From contig NZ_CP129971.1 of the NCBI RefSeq assembly GCF_030503855.1, positions 3,224,001 to 3,288,000 on the forward strand: a stretch of DNA of 64,000 nt. The letters run 5' to 3'. Under the pieces are notes generated by a model. It was not told where the DNA came from and made no database searches. It saw only the letters and a list, made by a program, of their open reading frames with translations. Of the stretch, positions 1-9,190 are shown one piece after another. The position numbers were made by a program, and so were the translations under genes. The DNA comes from Marivirga salinae (lineage in GTDB: Bacteria; Bacteroidota; Bacteroidia; Cytophagales; Cyclobacteriaceae). How positions within the stretch are numbered: the stretch's first letter is position 1; each line of letters begins with the position of its first letter.

Positions 1-2965
1 ACCATTAACGGTCAATTTTACGAGTTCCTCAAGAGGTACTGGTTTAATCAATAATTATGTTTATCAATTCAGAGAACAAGGTGAAACTACATGGAATACA
101 ATTTCAGGCACATCACCAAATGGTGTTGGAAGCTTTGAATTTCAAAACACTACTGGAAGCAACCTAATTTATGAAGTTAGACATTTAGTAACATCTGACT
201 TAGGCAATTGTGAAGATATTTCTGAAATTCAAGAAATAACTGTATTTCCGGAATTTAATTCCCCAACAGTTACAGGACCTTCAGAGGTATGTACATTTGA
301 GCAAAATGTACAATATTCCGTTCCTGATGTCCCTAGTTCAAATTTTAATTGGTCATTACCTCAAGGGGCCTTCATTGTGAACCAAAATACAAATGGGAGT
401 GAAATTGAAGTGAATTTCAGTTCATTTAGTGGTGTTATGGAAGTAACTGAAGAGAATGCAAATGGATGCTTTGGAAATCCTAACAGTATCCCTGTCACTG
501 TTCTTCCAGGACCGACAGTTAGTTTAAGTCTTAATGGCCCCAATACTATTTGCCCTGGTGATACCACAAGTTTACAATTCGACCTTTCAGGGCCAGGAAA
601 TCAAGGCTTTGATGTAATTTATAGTAATGGACAGCAAACTGATACACTTGAAAATATTCAAAATGGTCATATTGAAACAATTACTCCAACACAATCAAGT
701 AACTATTTTGTATTAAACGTAATTGATAGGCAATATCCAGCGTGTTCGGCTTCAAGCGTAACTGGTTCTGCATTTGTTAATGTAAATTTTGCACCTTCTG
801 CCTCTTTATCTGGAAGTACAACAATATGTGAAGATGGAAGTACAAATTTATTCATTAATTTAACTGGAGCTGGCCCTTGGGATTTAACCTATACTGATGG
901 AAACAGCAACTTCTTAATTGAAAACATCACATCTCCCGTTTATCAATTGGAGGTTAGTCCTTCAATAAATACGACTTATGAATTAGTATCCGTTACTGAC
1001 AGTAATAACCCTGTTTGTTCCGGAGCCGTTTCTGGTATAGCTACCGTTGAAATCAATACTAAGCCTACTGCTGAAATCTCTGGAGATTATAATAATGTTT
1101 GTGCGAATGAATTCGTTTCTCTTGATGTTGAATTAACCGGCTATGAACCGTGGACAATCCGTTACACTGATGGCACCAATATTTTCACTGTTCCTAATAT
1201 TACAGCAAATGATAATTTCGACCCAGAAAACGATACTTATAATCATTCCTTTGATGTATTCCCTCCTACTGGCACCACAGAATACACTTTAGTAGATGTA
1301 AGAGATTCAAATTCTCCAAATTGTTTAGGAGATATTTCAGGTAGAGCTACAGTGAATGTATTTGATAGACCAACGGTTGAAATCGAAGGAAATAACACCA
1401 TTTGCTCTGGAGAAAGCAGTCCACTAACTTTTAATTTCACAGGTGATGGACCATTTAATGCTTTAGTAACCGCCAATCAGGATACGTTAGAATATACCAA
1501 CCTTCAAAATGGGCAGTCAGTAACACTCAGTCCAGAAAACTCTACAGTTTATAGAGTAATTGAATTAGTAGATAGTAGAGGCTGTTTAGGAAACAGTTTA
1601 GGTGGGCCAGTTAGTATAAATGTAAATCAACTTCCAACTTCTGAAATTTCTGGTGATGACGTTACCTGTTATGGAGAAGAAACGGAATTAATCTTTGATC
1701 AAAGCGGAGTGGGTCCTTGGACTATTACCTATTCAGATGGAAGTCAGAATTTCAGTTTCACTACTTCATTTAACAGACATTTTGAACCAGTATTTCCTAC
1801 TACAACAACTACGTACACATTAGTCTCAGTTGTAGACAGCAATTCACCAGAAAGCTGTATAGGATCAGTAAGTGGTAGTGCTCTAAAAGAAGTATTCCCT
1901 GAATTGGAAGCTAATTTTGAAGCCACGCCTCAAGACATGATTTTACCTGAAAGTACGGTTTCTATTACAAACAACACAACTAACAAAAATGAATGGGAAT
2001 ATGAATGGGACTTCGGTGATGGAACAATTTCAACTGAAACAGATCCTGCTCCTCATGAATATGGAACTTTCGGCACTTTTGTAATCAGAATGACCGCTAC
2101 CAATGGTCAGTGTACAGATACTTATCAAACCACCATAACCATAGGTGCGATCCCTCCTATCGTTGATTTTGATGCTACTCCTAAAGAAGGTTGTTTGCCA
2201 TTAGTGGTGGAATTTGAAAACCTAACTCAATTTGCAGATCCATCCACCTATCAGTGGGAATTTGGAGATGGACAAAGAGTTGCAGCCGTTGAAAACCCTA
2301 CCCATGTTTATCGTAATCCAGGTACTTATTCTGTTAGGTTATCAGCCACGAATATCACAGGACAACGAACTGAAATGTTTAAGGAAGAATTTATAGTGGT
2401 AAATGCAACACCCACTGCCTCTTTTACTATACCTGATGAATATAGACAAGTGTTTACTGGAGAAGAGGTTAGATTTGTCAATTTAAGTGAAGGAGCAGAT
2501 GAATTTATCTGGAAATTCGGAGATGGTAATGAATCTTTTGAGGAAGAACCAATTCATGCTTATCCTGACAGTGGAATTTATGATATTACTTTAATCGCCA
2601 TAAACAGTGAAACGGGTTGTACTGATTCCATGACCTTAAGCTCTCAGGTGCAAGTAATTTTAGGTGGAGCATCAGATGTACCAAATGCCTTTACGCCAAG
2701 TAGAGCAGGCCCAGGTACTGCAAGTTCAAATCCATTACAAAATGATTTCTTCTTACCTAAAGTGGAAGGAGTCTCTCAATTTAACATGAAAATATATAAC
2801 AGATGGGGAGAATTATTATTTGAATCCAACGATAGAACTGTGGGATGGGATGGATATTATAACGGTGTACTGATGCCACAAGGCGTTTACGTATATCGAT
2901 TAGAGTTGGTATTTGAAAATGGGCGTAGAGAAACAAAGGTGGGAGATATTACGCTCATCAGATAG
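1..2965 (+). CDS. Large PKD/Ig-like repeat protein with T9SS type B C-terminal domain (5' end outside window)
   Basis: The reading frame is open from the second base of the window, so the gene begins upstream and only its last ~988 codons are seen. The product should be a cell-surface or secreted adhesin-like protein exported by the type IX secretion system. Visible parts: about five tandem ~105-residue repeats, each with a conserved Cys and a GPW-x-(I/L)-x-Y-x-DG motif (codons around 540-1900); three PKD domains carrying WDFGDG, WEFGDG and WKFGDG (about 1980-2640); and a C-terminal gliding-motility-type domain with YNRWGE, GWDGYYNG and PQGVYVYRL (2790-2960). That last domain matches the CHU_C/type B sorting signal. 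The PorP/SprF gene follows 52 bases later, the usual partner of such clients. The ligand cannot be told from sequence. Confidence 0.9.
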   Translation, partial: PLTVNFTSSSRGTGLINNYVYQFREQGETTWNTISGTSPNGVGSFEFQNTTGSNLIYEVRHLVTSDLGNCEDISEIQEITVFPEFNSPTVTGPSEVCTFEQNVQYSVPDVPSSNFNWSLPQGAFIVNQNTNGSEIEVNFSSFSGVMEVTEENANGCFGNPNSIPVTVLPGPTVSLSLNGPNTICPGDTTSLQFDLSGPGNQGFDVIYSNGQQTDTLENIQNGHIETITPTQSSNYFVLNVIDRQYPACSASSVTGSAFVNVNFAPSASLSGSTTICEDGSTNLFINLTGAGPWDLTYTDGNSNFLIENITSPVYQLEVSPSINTTYELVSVTDSNNPVCSGAVSGIATVEINTKPTAEISGDYNNVCANEFVSLDVELTGYEPWTIRYTDGTNIFTVPNITANDNFDPENDTYNHSFDVFPPTGTTEYTLVDVRDSNSPNCLGDISGRATVNVFDRPTVEIEGNNTICSGESSPLTFNFTGDGPFNALVTANQDTLEYTNLQNGQSVTLSPENSTVYRVIELVDSRGCLGNSLGGPVSINVNQLPTSEISGDDVTCYGEETELIFDQSGVGPWTITYSDGSQNFSFTTSFNRHFEPVFPTTTTTYTLVSVVDSNSPESCIGSVSGSALKEVFPELEANFEATPQDMILPESTVSITNNTTNKNEWEYEWDFGDGTISTETDPAPHEYGTFGTFVIRMTATNGQCTDTYQTTITIGAIPPIVDFDATPKEGCLPLVVEFENLTQFADPSTYQWEFGDGQRVAAVENPTHVYRNPGTYSVRLSATNITGQRTEMFKEEFIVVNATPTASFTIPDEYRQVFTGEEVRFVNLSEGADEFIWKFGDGNESFEEEPIHAYPDSGIYDITLIAINSETGCTDSMTLSSQVQVILGGASDVPNAFTPSRAGPGTASSNPLQNDFFLPKVEGVSQFNMKIYNRWGELLFESNDRTVGWDGYYNGVLMPQGVYVYRLELVFENGRRETKVGDITLIR

Positions 2966-3017
2966 GGTTTTAGATATCCATAAAGTATATATTTTGTACG
3001 GTAGAACAAGGATATGA

Positions 3018-4052
3018 ATGAATATAGATCAAATAAAAAATTTACATAGAATATTAATTGTTAGTTTAGTTTGCTGTTTTTCTTTTTTTGGAAATCAAAG
3101 CAAAGCACAAGACTTTCAATTTTCTCAGTACCATGAATCTCCATTGTACCTTAATCCTGCTTTTACGGGTTTAGGAAAAATGCATAGAGTAACACTTAAT
3201 TCAAGAATTCAGTGGCCAAGTTTACCTAAAGCTTATGTAACCAATGCCTTAGCGTATGATTACAACCTTGACTACCTAAGCAGTGGATTCGGTTTAATGT
3301 TAACTAGAGATGTGGCAGGTTCTGGTAATTTAGGTAATACAAACGCAAGCTTTTTATATTCCTATAGAGTTGCATTAGGTAAAAAATTGGTGTTGAGTAC
3401 AGGTATGCAATTTGCCTATAATTTCACAGGATTAAACCAAAATGGACTTACTTTAGGTGATCAATTATTAGACAATCGAGGAGTTTCATTTGATAATGAA
3501 TTATCTAACATTCAAAATATTCAGTATTTTGATTTCTCAGGTGGCATGTTGCTGTACAGCCAACAGCTTTGGGGAGGTTTTGCTGTTCATCATTTAACAC
3601 AACCAGAAATGTCGCTAATTGGTGATTCAAACCCATTGAACATGAAAATTAGCATCCATGGAGGAATAAGAATCCCATTATATAGGGGTCCTAAAAAAAT
3701 GGATAATATTTCTAGTATTGCCCCTTCCTTTGTTTACAAAAAGCAAGGCATTAACGATCAATTAGATATCGGTTTCAATTGGCATTATGATCCTATTTCA
3801 GCAGGTTTATGGTATAGAGGTGTTCCATTTAAAAGAACTGACCCAAATGCGGGTTTATATGATAGAGATGCCTTAATTTTTAAATTCGGTCTGATTTTCC
3901 CTGATTTTCAAGCCGGATATAGCTATGATTTCACAATTTCGGAATTTGGAGGAGCATCAGGTGGTGCACACGAAATATCAATAATTTTTGATTTTGAGGC
4001 TAAAATCAGAAAGAAAAGAAAGAAAGAATTTATTCCCTGCCCTACCTTCTAA
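3018..4052 (+). CDS. PorP/SprF family type IX secretion membrane protein
   Basis: A 344-residue outer-membrane protein of the PorP/SprF family, which in gliding Bacteroidota is needed for secretion or surface attachment of type B C-terminal-domain proteins. The N-terminus has a signal peptide (hydrophobic stretch about residues 10-28, then SKAQDFQFSQY). The family opening Q-Y-x-x-x-P-L-Y-x-N-P-A-F-T-G is clear at about residues 36-50. The rest is short amphipathic strands with many G/N/Y residues, as in a beta-barrel, ending in a basic tail (KIRKKRKKEF). Its place directly behind the type B client implies a dedicated pair. The 3' end overlaps the stop region of the convergent gene by four bases. 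Confidence 0.92.
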   Translation: MNIDQIKNLHRILIVSLVCCFSFFGNQSKAQDFQFSQYHESPLYLNPAFTGLGKMHRVTLNSRIQWPSLPKAYVTNALAYDYNLDYLSSGFGLMLTRDVAGSGNLGNTNASFLYSYRVALGKKLVLSTGMQFAYNFTGLNQNGLTLGDQLLDNRGVSFDNELSNIQNIQYFDFSGGMLLYSQQLWGGFAVHHLTQPEMSLIGDSNPLNMKISIHGGIRIPLYRGPKKMDNISSIAPSFVYKKQGINDQLDIGFNWHYDPISAGLWYRGVPFKRTDPNAGLYDRDALIFKFGLIFPDFQAGYSYDFTISEFGGASGGAHEISIIFDFEAKIRKKRKKEFIPCPTF

Positions 4053-4582
4053 TCTTGGTTCCTTTTATTTAAAGCTCTTCTCATCATATAGCGCTCTACT
4101 AAAACATCAATTGGTTTTAATAAAACTGCAATACCTAATTTAAATATAAACCCAATTGAGGTATTCCCTACACGTTCTTCAACAATAGGTTCAAGTACTC
4201 CTTCCGAGATAATGAATAATATAATGGCTATCAATAGTACAATAGAGGATGCTTTTCTACCTACTTTAGCCTTCACTAATTGATCTATGGTATCTTGAAG
4301 TAATTGATTATTAACTTTCAGATCATCATTTATTTTATTGATTTCATCTGATTGTTTCTTCAGCTTTTCATTAGCTTCATTGAGTTTAGCATGAAGTCGA
4401 TCGCTTACGGAAGTGAGGAGTTTAGCTTCTCCTATTAAGCGATCATATTTATCACACAATAATTTATAATTCTCCTTTACCTTATCAGCCGGAATATTAT
4501 CATCCTCTGCCAAAACACGCACCTCATTCAAGAAGTCAATTTCTGCCTGAAATACATCGGACTGGGTAAAGTTTTTTGCCAT
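4049..4582 (-). CDS. Coiled-coil membrane protein linked to SiaB/SiaC genes
   Basis: A 177-residue protein of unknown function. The first ~105 residues are charged and helical, with a long coiled coil from about residue 55 to 100 (LHAKLNEANEKLKKQSDEIN). Two hydrophobic segments follow (about 112-130 and 143-163), and the C-terminus is basic (RYMMRRALNKRNQD). It has no signal peptide, so the coiled coil is probably cytoplasmic. It is the last gene of a three-gene minus-strand set, six bases after the SiaC gene, which suggests it is the membrane anchor or output of the SiaB-SiaC switch. That role is inference from position; no catalytic motif is visible. Confidence 0.75.
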   Translation of the reverse strand: MAKNFTQSDVFQAEIDFLNEVRVLAEDDNIPADKVKENYKLLCDKYDRLIGEAKLLTSVSDRLHAKLNEANEKLKKQSDEINKINDDLKVNNQLLQDTIDQLVKAKVGRKASSIVLLIAIILFIISEGVLEPIVEERVGNTSIGFIFKLGIAVLLKPIDVLVERYMMRRALNKRNQD

Positions 4583-4588
4583 ACAGTA

Positions 4589-4972
4589 TTAATCCTCTTT
4601 AATTTCTTTCATTTTAAATGGGATTTTAATTATTTCTTTAAAATCCTCGCCTGACTCTTCCATATCTTCGTCTTCTTCATCAAAGTACCATTCAATGGTC
4701 ACCTTATTTCCGCTATCATGAATTTTTTCAAGCTTTCTGAAAATTTCGACTAAACATTTTGAAGAGCTCGTATTAAAGTACTCTAATTTAATTTCAAAAA
4801 TAGTAGATTCTAAAGGATTATGAACATATTTATCTAACCAATCGAGCAATGGCTTATAAAACTCGATAGAATTCTCCGGGATTGATCTTCCGGATATCAA
4901 AAAGGTATCTGCATCCGGATTAAAATCAAGTTTAGGTGTCTTAGGTGTCGCCTCTAAGTAATAAGCATCCAT
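4589..4972 (-). CDS. siaC: SiaC-family regulatory phosphoprotein (DUF1987)
   Basis: A 127-residue protein of the SiaC/DUF1987 family. In Pseudomonas aeruginosa, SiaC is phosphorylated on a threonine by SiaB and dephosphorylated by SiaA; the unphosphorylated form binds the diguanylate cyclase SiaD. Here the family pattern is plain: S-x-P-E-N-S near residue 30, then LEYFNTSSSKCLVEIF with Thr68, which lines up by eye with the phosphorylated threonine of the known protein, and an acidic segment (FDEEDEDMEESGED) near the end. It lies 11 bases after the SiaB-family kinase. No diguanylate cyclase is encoded nearby, so the downstream target differs or lies elsewhere. Confidence 0.9.
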   Translation of the reverse strand: MDAYYLEATPKTPKLDFNPDADTFLISGRSIPENSIEFYKPLLDWLDKYVHNPLESTIFEIKLEYFNTSSSKCLVEIFRKLEKIHDSGNKVTIEWYFDEEDEDMEESGEDFKEIIKIPFKMKEIKED

Positions 4973-4983
4973 AGTGTTTTTTC

Positions 4984-5526
4984 TTAATGTTTTATATTCA
5001 CTTGCAAACTGAAATAAGCATATTCATCATTTATGGGTTTAAATCCGAATTGTAATGGTTGCCCGGATTTCCTAACCATATCCATTATTCCAAGGCCAGC
5101 TCTTCCTGTTTCAGAAAAAACCCCCTCATCTAACTTACTTCTATACTTAGCTCTAAGTTCATCATTCGTAAGTTGGTTGATTTCTTCAATACGTTTTTTA
5201 AGGTGGTCTGTGTTTTTTTGTTTTATAAAGTTACCTGAAATAACTTCATAAGTAGACATATTTTTCACTACCATAATCATTATTTCCTGAAATGATTCTG
5301 TTGAATTCTTCATTTCTTCTTGATTATGATAAATATTTTGTAGCACCTCTACCAAAATATTAAAAACCTTCTTTTTTATACGCGAATTATATTCAACCAT
5401 TGCTAATTTATTCTCAGCTAAGGCAATTAAATTATTGGTTAAGCTATCAGTTATCATACCCTGATAGGCCAACAATAATTCTTCGCTTTCTTTAAGATTT
5501 TTAAATCTATTTAAGGTATCTAACAT
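4984..5526 (-). CDS. siaB: SiaB-family protein kinase
   Basis: A 180-residue protein with a GHKL-like ATPase fold, as in SiaB kinases that phosphorylate SiaC. An N-box-like stretch (ILVEVLQNIYHN) lies near residue 60, and GRAGLGIMDMVRKSG near residue 147 fits the glycine-rich ATP lid region. The frame extends nine bases further to a TTG, but the ATG at 5526 (MLDTLNRFKNL) is the better start. It is the first gene of the siaB-siaC-membrane protein set. Two SpoIIE-type phosphatases elsewhere in the window (11601-13637 and 51807-53039) could supply the opposing SiaA-like activity; that link is inference. Confidence 0.88.
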   Translation of the reverse strand: MLDTLNRFKNLKESEELLLAYQGMITDSLTNNLIALAENKLAMVEYNSRIKKKVFNILVEVLQNIYHNQEEMKNSTESFQEIMIMVVKNMSTYEVISGNFIKQKNTDHLKKRIEEINQLTNDELRAKYRSKLDEGVFSETGRAGLGIMDMVRKSGQPLQFGFKPINDEYAYFSLQVNIKH

Positions 5527-5623
5527 TTTTACCAATTCGGAAATAATGAATTATGTATAATCATCCGACAAATTACAATTATTATTTGAAAAAATATAAT
5601 AATAAAATGATATAATAGATTTA

Positions 5624-7126
5624 TCAATGTACGTTCCCTGTCAATTTTCTAATTAATGGCGTAAATATTAATGCTAAGATACCTGCGCCAACAATAAATA
5701 TAGTAATGAATTGGAAAATATCAGGCAACAAACTTGGATCCTCTGCAATAGCATTTTGATCAAACTGACCAGCAACTAATCCTGCAATCAAATTACCAAA
5801 AGCTACAGACATAAACCATGCTCCCATCATTTGTCCAACTAATCGCTTTGGGGCTAATTTTGTAACAGCACTTAAGCCAACAGGACTTAAAAATAACTCA
5901 CCAGTTGTATGCAAGAAATAGGTTATTAATAACCACGTTGGTAAAACAGTTTCATTAGACATTAATAAATAAGCTGCTAAAATCATTGTAGCAAATCCTA
6001 AACCCAAGAAAATAAGTCCGAACGCAAATTTCAATGGAATGCTTGGATTAAGATTTCTTTTCGCTAGTTGAATCCAAAGCCATCCAAAAACAGGTGATAA
6101 TATGATAATGAACATTGGATTAACACTTTGAAGAAAAGAAGCTGGCATTTCCCATCCTCCGATCATACGGTCTGTATATCTTTCTGCAAATAAATTTAAA
6201 GATGATCCGGCTTGTTCAAATCCTGACCAAAATACAGCTGAAAAAAGCAATAAAATTGCAATAGCCCATATCTTTTTCTTTTCCTCTTTATTTAATCCAC
6301 CAAATACAAAAATTGTAACGAAAAACAACACCAAAGTAGCAGCAACTACATATGATGCTACATTTGCTACACTTACAACATTAATATTGATATATCCTAA
6401 TGTAGTTAATAAAACAAGTAATATTAATGCACCTAAAAATGCAAATATTCCTAATTTCACTCTCTTTCTGAACGTTATTTGCTTTTCATTAGATGGGTCA
6501 AATCCTTCAGGCTCAGCACCTATAGAACCCAATTGTTTTGAAGATGCTCTGTATTGAATCACTCCCAAAAGCATTCCGAATCCAGCCGCTGCAAAACCAA
6601 AATGCCAATTAATACTTTCCCCTAAATAACCTGTTATTAATGGAGCAATTACAGCACCCAAATTAATCCCCATATAAAAAATAGAAAAACCGGCATCACG
6701 TCTGGCCGGTTCGTTATCTTTATAAAGTCCTCCTACTATACTACTAATATTGGGTTTTAATAAACCAGTACCAATGACTATTAATATTAAACCAATAAAA
6801 AAGAATTCCTGTGTTGGGATTGCCATTGCAAAATGCCCGCAAGCGATGATGATACCACCATACCAAACAGCTTTTTGCAATCCAAAAAACCGATCTGCTA
6901 ACCAGCCTCCTGGTAAGGCCAGTAAATAAACAAACATAGTATATAAACCATAAATTGCTGTTGCAGATTTATCATCTAACCCTAAACCACCTGTTTCAAT
7001 GGATGCAACCATGAATAGAACCAAAAGGGCTCGCATTCCATAGTAACTAAAGCGCTCCCAAAATTCGGTAAAGAACAAGGTTGCCAATCCTCTTGGATGA
7101 CCAAAAAAAGTTTTTTCGGAATTCAT
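5624..7126 (-). CDS. POT/PTR2 family proton-dependent peptide transporter
   Basis: A 500-residue inner-membrane carrier of the proton-dependent oligopeptide transporter family (MFS superfamily), probably taking up di- and tripeptides. The N-terminal family motif FFTEFWERFSYYGMRALLVLF (residues about 18-38) holds the ExxERFxYY signature. GTGLLKPNISSIVGGLY and FSIFYMGINLGAVIAPL are the other PTR2 hallmarks. Hydrophobicity supports 12-14 membrane helices. It is divergently transcribed from pckA across 222 bases, so both promoters lie in that gap. Substrate specificity cannot be read from sequence. Confidence 0.93.
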   Translation of the reverse strand: MNSEKTFFGHPRGLATLFFTEFWERFSYYGMRALLVLFMVASIETGGLGLDDKSATAIYGLYTMFVYLLALPGGWLADRFFGLQKAVWYGGIIIACGHFAMAIPTQEFFFIGLILIVIGTGLLKPNISSIVGGLYKDNEPARRDAGFSIFYMGINLGAVIAPLITGYLGESINWHFGFAAAGFGMLLGVIQYRASSKQLGSIGAEPEGFDPSNEKQITFRKRVKLGIFAFLGALILLVLLTTLGYININVVSVANVASYVVAATLVLFFVTIFVFGGLNKEEKKKIWAIAILLLFSAVFWSGFEQAGSSLNLFAERYTDRMIGGWEMPASFLQSVNPMFIIILSPVFGWLWIQLAKRNLNPSIPLKFAFGLIFLGLGFATMILAAYLLMSNETVLPTWLLITYFLHTTGELFLSPVGLSAVTKLAPKRLVGQMMGAWFMSVAFGNLIAGLVAGQFDQNAIAEDPSLLPDIFQFITIFIVGAGILALIFTPLIRKLTGNVH

Positions 7127-7301
7127 ATTATCTATAAGTTAACTTATTTTAAAAAATGAAATGCTAAATCTAATACGGGCATTTCATTAAAACAAATCAT
7201 TAGTGGAAATCAGGCTTATTTTAAGTAGAAAGTGTATTTTATACACTATCTAAACATTTGTAAATGATTAAAAAATTACTTTTTAAGCAAAGTAAATTCT
7301 T

Positions 7302-7309
7302 TAACTTTG
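7302..7309 (+). promoter_or_regulatory. Putative -7 box for pckA
   Basis: TAACTTTG matches the Bacteroidota -7 consensus TAnnTTTG. It lies 39 bases before the pckA start, with a T-run 18-19 bases upstream where the -33 TTTG element would sit. Found by eye only. Confidence 0.45.
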
Positions 7310-7348
7310 CCAACCAAACCAAGTTATATCTAGCGAAAATATAAAAAT

Positions 7349-8971
7349 ATGAAGGAATTTGGATTAAAATCCGCTAAATCCGGTTTAGAAAGCCTGGGTT
7401 TAAAAAATGTAGCTGAGGCTTACTGGAACCTCAGTCCTGCTGAATTGACTGAGCATGCTTTGGCCAACAAAGAAGGAGTTCTTACTGACACAGGTGCATT
7501 GATGTGCGATACGGGTAAGTTTACTGGTCGTTCTCCTAAGGATAAATTCATCGTTAAGGATGACAGAACAAAAGATACTGTTTGGTGGGGTGATATTAAC
7601 ATTCCTTTCAGCGAAGAAAAATTTGATGCCCTTCACCAGAAAATGCTCAAATTCCTAGAAAATAAAAGAGTGTATGTAAGAGATGCTTACGCTGGTGCTG
7701 ACAAAACTTACAGATTAAATTTAAGAGTAGTTAATACGCAAGCATGGCATAATTTATTTTGCTATAACATGTTCTTAAGACCAGAGAATTATAAACTGGA
7801 AACTTTTGAACCTACGTTTACGATCATCAATGCTCCAGAATTTGAAGCTGACCCTGAAGTAGATGGAACTCGTCAGAAAAACTTTGCCATCATCAATTTT
7901 TCTAAAAATATAATTTTAATTGGTGGTACAGGTTATGCTGGAGAAATGAAAAAAGGAATTTTCTCTGTGTTAAATTATACTTTACCAACTGACCACAAAG
8001 TATTATCTATGCACTGCTCAGCTAATATGAGCGAGAAAGCGGATGGTGATACTGCTATTTTCTTCGGTTTATCTGGTACAGGAAAAACCACTTTATCAGC
8101 AGATGAAAACAGAGGTTTGATTGGTGATGATGAACATGGTTGGACTGAGAATGGCGTTTTCAACTTTGAAGGTGGTTGCTATGCTAAAACCATTGATTTA
8201 ACTGAAGAGAAAGAGCCGCAAATTTTCAAAGCAATAAAATTTGGTGCAATAGTAGAAAATACTCGTTTTATCCCTGGAACAAGAACTGTGGATTATGAAA
8301 ACACAGAAGTTACTCAAAATACTAGAACGGCCTACCCTATTCATCATATAGATAATGCTGTTTCACCTTCTATTGGTGGAATTCCTAAAAATATTTTCTT
8401 TTTGACTTGTGATGCCTATGGAGTTCTACCTCCAATATCAAAGCTATCAAAAGGTCAGGCAATGTATCATTTCATATCTGGTTATACTGCAAAAGTAGCA
8501 GGAACTGAGGCTGGAGTTACTGAGCCGCAAACTGTTTTCAGTGCATGTTTCGGAGCTCCTTTCCTTCCATTACACCCAACACAATATGCAGAAATGCTAG
8601 GAAAGAAAATGGACGAACAGAAAGTTACAGTTTGGTTAATCAATACTGGTTGGTCAGGTGGTCCTTATGGCGTTGGTTCAAGAATGAAATTGAAATACAC
8701 AAGAGCTATGATCACAGCTGCCTTAAATGGTGGTTTAGATGAAGTAGGATATAGAAATCACTCTATCTTTGGTTGTGCTATTCCTGCAACATGTCCAGAT
8801 GTTCCTTCTGAAGTATTAAGCCCAAGAGAAACTTGGAAAAATGACAAGGGATATTATGAAATGGCTAATAAATTAGCTGGTGAATTTAATGCAAACTTCA
8901 AGAAGTTTGAAGATTTCGCTAATGATGAGATTATGGACGGAGCACCTAAGCCCAACCTTTCAAAGGTTTAA
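7349..8971 (+). CDS. pckA: Phosphoenolpyruvate carboxykinase (ATP)
   Basis: A 540-residue cytosolic enzyme, the usual length for ATP-type PEPCK, converting oxaloacetate plus ATP to phosphoenolpyruvate plus CO2 at the entry to gluconeogenesis. FTGRSPKDKF (residues 58-67) is the substrate-binding arginine region. The P-loop kinase-1 motif GLSGTGKTT lies at 240-248, and IGDDEHGW at 258-265 is the metal-binding kinase-2 region. FLTCDAYGVLPPISKLS is the adenine/lid region, and WLINTGWSGG is also conserved. It appears monocistronic, with its own promoter candidate and a strong terminator behind it. No oddities seen. Confidence 0.98.
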   Translation: MKEFGLKSAKSGLESLGLKNVAEAYWNLSPAELTEHALANKEGVLTDTGALMCDTGKFTGRSPKDKFIVKDDRTKDTVWWGDINIPFSEEKFDALHQKMLKFLENKRVYVRDAYAGADKTYRLNLRVVNTQAWHNLFCYNMFLRPENYKLETFEPTFTIINAPEFEADPEVDGTRQKNFAIINFSKNIILIGGTGYAGEMKKGIFSVLNYTLPTDHKVLSMHCSANMSEKADGDTAIFFGLSGTGKTTLSADENRGLIGDDEHGWTENGVFNFEGGCYAKTIDLTEEKEPQIFKAIKFGAIVENTRFIPGTRTVDYENTEVTQNTRTAYPIHHIDNAVSPSIGGIPKNIFFLTCDAYGVLPPISKLSKGQAMYHFISGYTAKVAGTEAGVTEPQTVFSACFGAPFLPLHPTQYAEMLGKKMDEQKVTVWLINTGWSGGPYGVGSRMKLKYTRAMITAALNGGLDEVGYRNHSIFGCAIPATCPDVPSEVLSPRETWKNDKGYYEMANKLAGEFNANFKKFEDFANDEIMDGAPKPNLSKV

Positions 8972-9001
8972 AAACAGCTTTTTCAGTTAAGTTAAATATA
9001 T

Positions 9002-9039
9002 ACTGCCATGGGATTTAGTTCTCATGGCAGTTTTTTTTT
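9002..9039 (+). terminator. Rho-independent terminator after pckA
   Basis: A perfect 9-bp stem (ACTGCCATG with CATGGCAGT), 12-base loop, followed by a run of nine T. Confidence 0.9.
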
Positions 9040-9190
9040 GTGGATCTCTGTCCAGTGTCTGATGGTTCTAACCGCCTGACGCATAACCAGACCGATCAAA
9101 CGCACATCTCATCAATCTCCCATAATCCTTTATAAAACACTATTTTTTCCTTTAAACTTTTTATATTGCTATCTAAATGAATTGAGTTTT

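Noticed and set aside
7400..7636. Minus-strand frames inside pckA, murA, M1 peptidase and other genes
   Set aside because: They run antisense to strongly conserved coding genes and show no domain or codon pattern of their own.
9040..9120. Less AT-rich stretch after the pckA terminator (GATGGTTCTAACCGCCTGAC)
   Set aside because: No frame, hairpin or known RNA could be supported; probably ordinary spacer.
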